NCBI GenBank assembly: GCA_022494885.1
Contig: JAGVSM010000185.1
Span: forward strand, 1-64,000
DNA: 64,000 bases
Direction: 5' to 3'
Source: Micrasema longulum
Lineage: Eukaryota > Arthropoda > Insecta > Trichoptera > Brachycentridae
Shown here one piece after another: positions 63,301 through 64,000 of this stretch; position 1 is the first letter of the stretch, and each line of letters opens with the position of its first letter. The position numbers and the translations under genes are program-made. The notes below the pieces were generated by a model. That model was not told the DNA's origin. It was given only the letters and a program-made list of their open reading frames with translations, and did no database searches.

Positions 63301-63576
63301 AAGGACGTCAAAATATATGGACTTCACCCAATACGAAGGATGGAAGACTTTAAAGGCAAAGAACGTTAAAATATAACAGGATTAGCGATGGCGAGTCAGA
63401 TTTAAGTCAGTCAAATGCTCTAAAGGTAATCTTAAACTTGTTGTGTTTATTGAGAAACTTACCGCGCTATTGGGGGCACATTTGCTGCAGGAGATGCCCA
63501 CGAAAGGGCGCTTCATGGGAGTCACGGCGAGGGTTGCAGGCGTCTCCATGATCTTGTAGAGACTCTTTTCCTTCAG
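30146..63576 (-). CDS. GPAT1: Glycerol-3-phosphate acyltransferase 1, mitochondrial (13 exons; 5' end outside window)
   Basis: It encodes the enzyme that acylates glycerol-3-phosphate at sn-1 from acyl-CoA, the first step of triacylglycerol and phospholipid synthesis; family members sit in the outer mitochondrial membrane. Thirteen exons (63576 down to 30146) have GT-AG borders and matching phases and join to 794 residues plus a stop. Motif I is HRSHLDY (about residue 194), motif II GAFYIKRR (236), motif III FFIEGGRSRTGKP (275) and motif IV ILVPVSMNY (311). The frame begins near the RPFVG motif, residue 60 of the 828-residue human GPAM, so about 50-60 N-terminal residues and the true start should lie past 64000. 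GPAM/minotaur homology covers every exon to the C-terminus. All catalytic residues (H and D of HxxxxD, the glutamate and arginines of motif III) are present, so the gene looks functional. Confidence 0.95.
30794..30972 (-). CDS. GPAT1: GPAT1 exon
   Basis: It encodes QYLQTVLRPLIDVYSTTAEC to EEVLNNLKRKLATGNCKY, aligned with FLQRLLGPLLEAYSSAAIFV of GPAM. Acceptor TCTTTCCAG, donor GTCAGT. Confidence 0.9.
31290..31480 (+). repeat. Dispersed repeat (family F), intronic
   Basis: GGTAAAAATTAGATCATT and ACTACTTTGAACGCCGTC match the blocks at 25.8 and 55.1 kb. Non-coding. Confidence 0.55.
31486..31620 (+). pseudogene. LINE 3' piece of the MYGSEVW family
   Basis: TGTTTGAATGTGGAAAAAGC and the ending GGAGAAATGGCGTGGTAG parallel 47245-47340. 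A small 3' remnant. Confidence 0.6.
31643..31690 (+). ncRNA. Decayed hammerhead-like motif
   Basis: CTTGACAAAGA, a possible AGA/TCT stem, GAAACCGGTC and CAGAATATA keep the order of a Penelope terminal-repeat hammerhead, but the core is altered (CUUGACAA). Confidence 0.35.
31735..32110 (-). mobile_element. tRNA-derived SINE (family A) with extra 5' module
   Basis: Read on the minus strand: a 120-bp module (CAGTTCTGTATGTAAAATAC, TTCGACTCGATGGCTG), then the tRNA-like head (TTGTTGTGTAATGGTTGGCG, box B altered to GGTTAAATTCC), the family A body (GACTGATCACCTTACCTTCA) and a GATGAAGG tail. The same module precedes the head at 44.4 and 55.8 kb. Confidence 0.7.
32126..32271 (-). CDS. GPAT1: GPAT1 exon
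   Basis: It encodes DDDLTEDQIMGIRMSRSIMP and SYTKIVYYNVNQSEQYVID, the acidic connector before the last domain. The donor GTAATT lies within about 20 bp of a SINE insertion. Acceptor TTTACAG. Confidence 0.85.
32400..33200. other. Intron DNA, nothing recognised
   Basis: AT-rich, no repeats or motifs that I can name. Confidence 0.4.
33205..33310 (+). mobile_element. SINE family C body fragment
   Basis: TTACAACTCGTTGAAAATGGCC and AATCATAAGAACGCAAATATTT match the body of the SINEs at 20640 and 21462; the tRNA-like head is missing. Confidence 0.6.
33328..33411 (+). repeat. Perfect 42-bp tandem duplication
   Basis: Two identical 42-bp units (AAAAATCTCATTCACGTAAA to TATATGAAT) stand in tandem directly after the SINE remnant. 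Confidence 0.85.
33524..34320 (+). pseudogene. LINE fragment, C-terminal RT tail with 3' UTR
   Basis: The frame is open from 33524 (LLGVLLNSDLSLDAQISRTI) to a stop at 34156, with VDDCNGIYAGLP, LQSVLNAAARLIF, HWLRFPRRVEYKLC and FGERAFAVAGPMAWNALP. These blocks are typical of CR1/L2-like LINEs. The 3' UTR ends with GCGCCCTTGAGGT, AAAATGGCGATATATAA and TAATAATAATAA. Only the last 210 residues remain, but the frame is clean, so it is fairly young. Confidence 0.8.
34365..34567 (-). CDS. GPAT1: GPAT1 exon
   Basis: It encodes QVSWQELMDLSLELCEILSQ and EFILCKPCQDLEDYVRESIH, matching LCYLLSNEGTISLPCQTFYQVC of GPAM. Acceptor TGTTTACAG, donor GTAACA. Confidence 0.9.
34817..35030 (+). mobile_element. Pogo-like element, left-end fragment
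   Basis: CAGTAAAACCCC preceded by TA matches the ends of the elements at 22411 and 41920. Interior similarity is weak and no right end is found. Confidence 0.45.
35070..35255 (+). mobile_element. tRNA-derived SINE (family B), near complete
   Basis: The head CCTCCGTGGTGTAGTGGTCA has a box A-like start and box B GGTTCGATTCCCGG. The body TCAAGCCTGGGTGCTCTGTG and CCTCCTGGCCTGTTGTGGTG and an A-rich tail follow. The head resembles a tRNA but continues into SINE sequence. Confidence 0.8.
35722..35869 (-). CDS. GPAT1: GPAT1 exon
   Basis: It encodes IKILGPGLVLKEHNEDNVIV, then NVIELSYYGNCLLPHYVMQS, aligned with VFELNFYSNGVLHVFIMEA. Acceptor TGTGTTTTAG, donor GTAAGA. Confidence 0.9.
35940..36840 (+). 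pseudogene. LINE fragment, C-terminal RT tail with 3' UTR
   Basis: VKKIKYLGVIFDDKLTLVPH is followed, after a frameshift near 36075, by ILYTTLVRSQLEYGSSVWSP and DRREISDLVLLFKLLNNVLD to 36483. The 3' UTR ends AAAGGCGTAAGCCGTCGAAA with a poly(A) run at 36835. The 3' UTR recurs at 38376-38620. Confidence 0.8.
37235..37419 (-). CDS. GPAT1: GPAT1 exon
   Basis: It encodes CTNATAIMSTNALAFLLLTR and DGRSMGFIGDSVDVVNHA, matching SCAIMSTHIVACLLLYRHRQ and LGFSGNSEDVVMHA in GPAM. The hydrophobic IMSTNALAFLLL corresponds to the first membrane-associated stretch of GPAT1. The donor is GTCAGT. Confidence 0.9.
37441..38130. other. Intron DNA with a LINE 3' scrap
   Basis: CGTGCCGGGGAATACATTTTAC at about 37521 resembles the minus-strand LINE 3' UTR at 59222. 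The rest is AT-rich. Confidence 0.4.
38150..38620 (+). pseudogene. LINE 3' end, short
   Basis: KMFKKAMKKWIVELSRSKMD then CLIRPNQY with a stop at 38290, followed by two types of 3' UTR: one shared (inverted) with 51000-51235, then from 38376 one shared with 36484-36835 ending AAAGGCGTAAGCCGTCGAAA. Two LINE 3' ends seem to be joined. Confidence 0.65.
39047..39248 (-). CDS. GPAT1: GPAT1 exon
   Basis: It encodes ELVQSFRKPSQMSLYPEIVQ to KGLVEAIARHVVY, the segment after the core that is variable in length between species. The acceptor is GTCCCTCAG, the donor GTGAGT. Confidence 0.9.
39481..39522 (+). ncRNA. Hammerhead-ribozyme-like motif, well formed
   Basis: CTGACGA (39486-39492), one T, stem II GAGG/CCTC with loop TAGTAA, GAAA (39508-39511), then CCGGTC. 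The flanks give a short stem I TTC/GAA. It is a different sequence family from those at 3.6, 7.4 and 45 kb. It lies 233 bp beyond the acceptor border of the exon at 39047-39248, in antisense to the gene. Confidence 0.55.
39910..40145 (-). CDS. GPAT1: GPAT1 exon with motif IV
   Basis: It encodes ILSVIVDAYLDGTIEDAILV then PVSMNYEKLVDGNFVREQLG and ends DFNQPFSMR. Motif IV is the PVSMNY block that helps acyl-CoA binding. The GVPKQMES and YGSIRIDF stretches align with GPAM. The donor is GTGAGA. Confidence 0.95.
40200..41900. other. Intron DNA, nothing recognised
   Basis: Long AT-rich stretch with T-runs and a poly(A) at 41840. A short block GTTCCTGGTTGTGTCACTAT (40771) recurs near 56995. No coding content. 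Confidence 0.45.
41920..42810. mobile_element. Non-autonomous pogo-like element, 891 bp
   Basis: The ends CAGTAAAACCTCG and GGGTTTTACTG are inverted, followed by TA on the right. It aligns with 22411-23339 in reverse orientation. Non-coding. Confidence 0.75.
43000..43200. other. GC-richer intron stretch, unidentified
   Basis: About 150 bp with higher GC (TGACGTCACTGCGACCTATG, CCCAGGTCTTTAAAGAGCCTGG) stand out from the AT-rich intron. The second is a near-palindrome. Function unknown. Confidence 0.35.
43214..43401 (-). CDS. GPAT1: GPAT1 exon with motifs II and III
   Basis: It encodes GLGAFYIKRRLDTTGSEKDL and EFFIEGGRSRTGKPQLPK. Motif II (GAFYIKRR) and motif III (FIEGGRSR) bind glycerol-3-phosphate in this family. 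Human GPAM has EGTRSRSGK at the latter site. The donor is GTAATA. Confidence 0.95.
43560..44340. other. Intron DNA, nothing recognised
   Basis: A 75-residue ORF at 43709 is not supported by any motif. Confidence 0.35.
44345..44495 (-). mobile_element. SINE family A fragment: 5' module and partial tRNA-like head
   Basis: The minus strand has CAGTTCTGTAACCCTGGATG, TTTTCGACTCGATGGCTGC and then CTCGTTGCGAAGTGGTTGGC, the same order as at 31735-32110 and 55735-55960. Confidence 0.65.
44608..44841 (-). CDS. GPAT1: GPAT1 exon with acyltransferase motif I
   Basis: It encodes LVFVPLHRSHLDYILVSFIL and NYDVRSPIVAAGDNLKIPLFG. HRSHLD is the catalytic HxxxxD box; IVAAGDNLKIP is the conserved follow-up. 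The acceptor is CCCGTTCAG, the donor GTAAATG. Confidence 0.95.
45066..45108 (-). ncRNA. Hammerhead-ribozyme-like motif, variant core
   Basis: Minus strand: stem I CCAGT/ACTGG (5 bp), CTCGAAGA (CUGAAGA with one inserted C), stem II GTCGC/GCGAT with GAAA loop, then GAAA and CCGGTC. All three helices form. The inserted base may affect activity. Confidence 0.5.
45392..45431. repeat. 40-bp perfect palindrome
   Basis: AAAGTAATGGAGAATGCACA is followed directly by its exact complement TGTGCATTCTCCATTACTTT. It sits at the inner edge of the right terminal-repeat arm. Confidence 0.9.
45520..45562 (+). ncRNA. Hammerhead-ribozyme-like motif, inverted twin of 45066-45108
   Basis: CCAGT, CTCGAAGA, T, GTCGC-GAAA-GCGAT, GAAA, CCGGTC, ACTGG: the same as the left arm, on the plus strand. 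Confidence 0.5.
45669..46309. mobile_element. hAT transposon, internally deleted, with 8-bp target duplication
   Basis: Left end CAGAGGTTCCCAAAC, right end GGGAATCACTG (complement CAGTGATTCCC): inverted repeats typical of hAT elements. Both sides carry CTGTAGAA (45661-45668 and 46310-46317), a perfect 8-bp duplication as hAT makes. At 641 bp it is a deletion derivative retaining only the C-terminal transposase. Confidence 0.92.
45851..46228 (-). pseudogene. hAT transposase, C-terminal dimerisation domain only
   Basis: The 125-residue frame contains FLISFPSSYLVERGFSAVTN, LLTKKRSRLDI and DLRLKLTKLTPNVDNLL, the hATC dimerisation domain seen in ZBED-type transposases. The zinc finger and catalytic RNase H fold are missing. 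Confidence 0.85.
46820..47345 (+). pseudogene. LINE fragment of the MYGSEVW family, one nonsense change
   Basis: MPTLMYGSEVWNWKNNDESR, SLRRMCGKRMYDMR and IDRIKKGVLR, then a TGA (47067) where the family has tryptophan in LRWFGHVER, then KRIYDANGDGCRKRGRPRKK and ACMRRCMNKEEAGSVC in the same frame to 47282. The best-preserved copy of this family in the window. Confidence 0.85.
47538..47660 (+). ncRNA. Two decayed hammerhead-like motifs in tandem
   Basis: TTGAGCATGTGTAGCTTCGAAATCGGTC (about 28 bp, at 47549-47576; key parts GAGC, CGAAA, TCGGTC) is followed by CCTGAAGATGTCTCC and GCGAAAGCGCTCATCGGTC (47615-47651). Both keep the order of parts of the 45-kb family but with weak pairing. Confidence 0.3.
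47805..47989 (-). CDS. GPAT1: GPAT1 exon
   Basis: It runs VLSDERFRQQLQQMTDDALE to RIILKDMRSTISDFLL, the helical linker before the acyltransferase core. Donor GTCAGT, acceptor TTTTTAAG. The last two bases AG join the next exon's A to give arginine. Confidence 0.9.
48180..48290. repeat. Dispersed repeat piece, as at 3.8 kb
   Basis: GACAGATCATAAGCCCTGTAA, ATGCCTAGACTTCCATATTCC match the block at 14490 and 37050. Non-coding. Confidence 0.55.
48300..48940. other. Intron DNA, nothing recognised
   Basis: AT-rich, no coding or repeat signal. Confidence 0.4.
49025..49345 (-). pseudogene. LINE fragment of the MYGSEVW family
   Basis: The minus strand matches 60-330 (ATGGTGAAGCAG, CACAAATGCGTGG, CCAACCCTCATGTATAGAAG). 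Diverged and broken. Confidence 0.65.
49548..50035 (+). pseudogene. LINE 3' end with C-terminal codons and A-rich tail
   Basis: LLRTGRIKFSVANEINKIIK, then IAPRYFQNKLKNNEFFYYYA, TRGSTNIRLEKKSKT and FEEMPESIKMKKSVNIFKIK end at a stop near 49840; the 3' UTR closes with AATAAAATATTTAAAAA. It resembles the tail of CR1-like LINE ORFs. About 95 codons remain open. Confidence 0.7.
50100..50225 (-). mobile_element. tRNA-derived SINE (family C), head portion
   Basis: The minus strand has GTAGTATCGCGTACTCACAG and GAGGTTCGAACTCCGC (box B), as at 20640. It lies 50 bp from the donor of the GPAT1 exon at 50275. Confidence 0.65.
50275..50427 (-). CDS. GPAT1: GPAT1 exon
   Basis: Fifty-one codons, phase 0 to 0, donor GTAAAT, acceptor TTTACAG. 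It encodes NVINILELGYMINQQKGFMA and RSFCDIAQVFRVKRFDYK, aligned with the LRNVIYINETHTRHRGWLAR region of GPAM. The intron above it is about 13 kb, the longest in the gene. Confidence 0.9.
50880..51400 (-). pseudogene. Two LINE 3' ends
   Basis: 50880-51235 on the minus strand matches 38150-38370 (AAAAATGGATAGTGGAGCTA) and ends in CCTGTGCCGAGGACAC-type UTR as at 59222. 51283-51400 is the 3' end of the MYGSEVW family (CACGCCATTTCCGCGTAGGG). Confidence 0.65.
51400..51805. other. Intron DNA, nothing recognised
   Basis: AT-rich, with short TTTATG runs. Confidence 0.35.
51806..52130 (-). pseudogene. LINE 3' end with CA-rich coding tail
   Basis: The minus frame has FWLRYAPTWYLMMLTLTHLN followed by Thr/His-rich codons (plus-strand GTGTGTTTGTGTG). 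An inverted copy lies at 54700-54990, so this is a repeat family rather than a random microsatellite. The sequence after it up to 52125 is shared. Confidence 0.6.
52131..53469. other. Intron DNA; a GC-rich patch at 52790-52930
   Basis: Mostly AT-rich. The patch around GGGGCCGGCCGCGGCGGATA and GGACGCGGGGGAAGCGCGCGG is much richer in CpG. GAGTTCGATTCCCGATGAT at 53048 looks like a lone SINE box B. No gene is recognised. Confidence 0.4.
53470..54280. mobile_element. TIR element (MITE, CCAGTAGCTC family) with internal duplication, 811 bp
   Basis: Ends CCAGTAGCACAATCACGAAT and GTTATTGAGCTACTGG are inverted. About 235 bp of the interior (starting at the GTCAACGC block, with TTTTCCTCGTAAATAAATACAG and GACATTTGGCTTGCCAACCG) is present twice in tandem, at about 53578 and 53824. 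The other copies have it once. Confidence 0.75.
54281..54699. other. Intron DNA, nothing recognised
   Basis: A 73-residue ORF on the minus strand (54449-54670) has no recognisable motif. Confidence 0.35.
54700..54990 (+). pseudogene. LINE 3' end, inverted copy of 51806-52130
   Basis: TTTAATGATGCTCACACTTACAC, CATACAAATACACATAAACAC and the closing CTTGGCTGGTCTGTCTTTAAAC match the minus strand of 51806-52130. Confidence 0.6.
55041..55640 (+). repeat. Dispersed repeat (family F) interrupted by a SINE
   Basis: GAAGTTCAGCGCTATGGGAAA, ACTACTTTG and CAGCGCTGATAATACGAT match 25.7-26.1 kb. The SINE 55220-55482 sits inside, flanked by AACTACTTTG on both sides. Confidence 0.65.
55220..55482 (+). mobile_element. 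Complete tRNA-derived SINE (family A) with target duplication
   Basis: The head TCGGTCTTGTGGTGTAATGG carries box A-like sequence; box B is GGTTCGATTCCCG. The body has GACTGGTACCTGAAGC, AAGACTGATC and AAGATACGCTGCAATTGG, and the tail ATGATAATGATGACG. AACTACTTTG precedes (55210-55219) and follows (55483-55492) it: a 10-bp target duplication made by LINE machinery. Confidence 0.9.
55735..55960 (-). mobile_element. SINE family A with 5' module
   Basis: On the minus strand: CAGTTCTGTATGTGAAAC, AATCCTGGGTTAGC, TTTCGACTCGATGG, then the tRNA-like head TCGTGATGTAGTGGTTGGC and CCTGGGTTCGTTTCCTGG (box B). The same order as at 31735. Confidence 0.7.
56160..58035. mobile_element. Element with TIRs over 400 bp (foldback-like), about 1.87 kb
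   Basis: The left arm (about 56165-56617) and right arm (about 57617-58032) are inverted copies: AGAATTAAGAATAGTCCAGA and its complement near the tips, GACGTCGCTCAGTACGCAAC in the middle and AACGCCGTGGTGGACATTTG at the inner edge. The centre (56618-57616) is AT-rich, contains a family F piece (GAAGCGGAAGAGAACTCGAG) and no transposase. Confidence 0.8.
58104..58514 (+). other. Open frame of 136 residues, unrecognised
   Basis: ATG-to-stop frame rich in F, K, N and T, with no domain, signal peptide or repeat that I know. It sits in a GPAT1 intron between transposons. It is longer than most chance ORFs here, but codon use looks AT-driven. Likely non-coding; kept because the length is notable. Confidence 0.15.
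58684..59220 (+). pseudogene. LINE fragment, C-terminal tail with 3' UTR
   Basis: LRELIQPLSQHGLSIRSSNE, LIPCHRSNFLASSFTVVAAR and LWNNLPTNVRD are the standard VAARLWNNLP block of LINE C-termini. The 3' UTR has GGTAGGAAGAAATTGCC and ends in AAATAAATAAATAAA. The same 3' end recurs at 30493-30545 and 61510-61540. Confidence 0.75.
59222..59640 (-). pseudogene. LINE 3' end
   Basis: The minus strand has AAATGGATAGTGGAGGCGGG and, near the end, CGGCACGGGACACCTCAG, paralleling 50880-51235 and 38150-38370. Confidence 0.6.
59641..60465. other. Intron DNA with a piece of dispersed repeat
   Basis: GAGTACGTCCAAATGTTAGTAGACAGGCTGG at 60038-60068 (key parts GTCCAAATG, GACAGGCTGG) matches 14305-14335. Otherwise AT-rich. 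Confidence 0.45.
60470..60592. mobile_element. 123-bp MITE (ACCCGTATGCAGAG family)
   Basis: It has the same ends and interior as 18569-18695, with ATA flanks. Part of one arm is slightly changed. Confidence 0.8.
60650..61075. repeat. CpG-rich palindromic repeat cluster
   Basis: Two copies of GAATACCAGCCCTGGGC (60787, 60879) point the same way. ACGCGTATTT-type units lie in both orientations between them. CTCGATTATGATGGGAAGAT at 60899 has an inverted partner near 61030 (GATGAAGATAGCCGTTCATAATCG), as in a small MITE. A 133-residue ORF across it reflects the repeats and is not a gene. Confidence 0.5.
61080..61495. other. Intron DNA, nothing recognised
   Basis: AT-rich with many A-runs. Confidence 0.35.
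61500..61600 (+). mobile_element. LINE 3' tail
   Basis: GGAAGAAGTTGCCATTTGGC and AATAAAGAAATAAA resemble the 3' end at 59140-59220. Confidence 0.5.
61790..62405 (+). pseudogene. LINE fragment, C-terminal tail with 3' UTR
   Basis: SPELIHLLAYRVPSRPTRLS, then in another frame ICEAFNKNLNSLDIFNTPYN and RCRRELISLIQN, typical of LINE C-termini. It ends with GAAATAAATAAAATTAAAAA. Frameshifts are present. Confidence 0.65.
62406..63098. other. Intron DNA, nothing recognised
   Basis: AT-rich sequence; short ORFs only. Confidence 0.35.
63099..63375. repeat. Minisatellite, about 51-bp unit, 5 copies
   Basis: Units run GTCAAAATATTATAAAGATT, TCACCCTGTACGGAGGACTA, AGGTGAAGCAC, with growing divergence to the right. 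The array lies 90 bp from the donor of the first visible GPAT1 exon. Confidence 0.85.
63463..63576 (-). CDS. GPAT1: GPAT1 exon, first visible
   Basis: Thirty-eight codons, phase 0 at both ends, donor GTAAGT. It encodes METPATLAVTPMKRPFVGIS and CSKCAPNSA, matching the RPFVGRCCYSCTP stretch near human residue 60. The acceptor is TTTTACAG at 63577. Preceding exons are not in the window. Confidence 0.9.
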
Positions 63577-63702
63577 CTGTAAAACACGAATATCGTGTTA
63601 TCTCTGTGTTATATGAAAACATAATATATTCCAATAAATGTTTTTGAATATTTGGATATAACTTATATAACTGTATATAATTTATATATTACCGACTTTT
63701 CT

Positions 63703-63746
63703 ATGTCTACCGGTTTCGAGACGTACCTGTCTCTTCGTCAGGACAC
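63703..63746 (-). ncRNA. Hammerhead-ribozyme-like motif
   Basis: Minus strand: GTGTC, CTGACGA, A, stem II GAGAC/GTCTC, GAAA, CCGGTA, GACAT. Stem I GTGTC/GACAT pairs over 5 bp. It is in the GPAT1 sense strand, upstream of the first visible exon. Confidence 0.55.
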
Positions 63747-63820
63747 TCACAATAGTTACTCCACCTTCACCATCACTTACGGCGATGGTGTATTTAAGTA
63801 TTTGCACATTGGTATTGTGA

Positions 63821-63864
63821 GTGTCCTGACGAAGAGACGGGTACGTCTCGAAACCGGTAGACAT
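63821..63864 (+). ncRNA. Hammerhead-ribozyme-like motif, best formed of its family
   Basis: GTGTC (63821-63825), CTGACGA, A, stem II GAGACG-GGTA-CGTCTC (6 bp perfect), GAAA, CCGGTA, GACAT (63860-63864). All helices can form; the cleavage site would follow the UA. Confidence 0.6.
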
Positions 63865-64000
63865 AGAAAAGTCGGTAAGTGGTTATATACAAATATTTAA
63901 TAACATTTATTAAAATGTTTGACCACAAAGTAAATTTTTTCATATATTTTTTTATTTTTATTTGTTTATTTGGAAGTTCAACAAGGATACATAAAATGCA

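Larger units (their letters stand above)
63690..63880. mobile_element. Inverted pair of Penelope-type terminal repeats
   Basis: Left arm 63690-63757 and right arm 63812-63880 are inverted copies (ACCGACTTTTCTATGTC / GACATAGAAAAGTCGGT), with about 55 bp between. Each carries a hammerhead-like motif pointing outward. The same family as 3644 and 5261. Confidence 0.8.

Noticed and set aside
1..64000. CRISPR array, rRNA genes, telomeric TTAGG repeats, long terminal repeat retrotransposon
   Set aside because: I looked for regular spacer-repeat arrays, rRNA-like sequence, TTAGG runs and paired direct LTRs with gag-pol motifs, and saw none.

Overview
The window is AT-rich animal nuclear DNA, most likely from an insect. 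It shows a gene with many spliced exons, tRNA-derived SINEs, non-LTR retrotransposons, Penelope-like elements, hAT, mariner and pogo-type DNA transposons, and a Helitron-like element. There is no bacterial-style gene packing, rRNA, CRISPR array or clear stand-alone tRNA gene. I could not fix the insect order from sequence alone.

There is one host gene. A mitochondrial glycerol-3-phosphate acyltransferase (GPAT1/GPAM type, Drosophila minotaur homologue) lies on the minus strand from about 63.58 kb down to a stop codon at 30146. Thirteen coding exons, all with GT-AG borders and compatible phases, join into one open frame of 794 residues. The frame carries all four acyltransferase motifs and ends at a normal stop. 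The first 50 or so residues expected from vertebrate GPAT1 are not visible and should lie beyond position 64000. Introns range from about 0.4 to 13 kb and are filled with transposable elements.

Region by region: 1-30 kb is intergenic and built almost wholly of mobile elements. These include LINE fragments, a TIR element nested inside a pogo-like element (1.06-2.16 kb), a Penelope tandem with a 733-residue ORF (6.1-10.2 kb), a LINE with a nearly complete RT (11.2-13.6 kb), SINEs, MITEs, a mariner relic and a Helitron-like element (23.6-24.5 kb). From 30 to 64 kb, GPAT1 exons alternate with intronic insertions. Among these are a hAT derivative with a perfect 8-bp target duplication (45.67-46.31 kb), an element with TIRs of more than 400 bp (56.2-58.0 kb), several LINE 3' ends, and a 51-bp minisatellite beside the first visible exon.

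The most interesting signal is a set of about fourteen hammerhead-ribozyme-like motifs of several sequence families. They lie in Penelope-type terminal repeats on both strands. Several keep a paired stem II, the CUGAnGA and GAAA core, a very short stem III and a complementary stem I. Three pairs are arranged as inverted repeats whose motifs point outward, and one motif overlaps the start codon of the Penelope ORF. Hammerheads in Penelope-like elements are known; the diversity, inverted arrangement and core variants seen here deserve testing.
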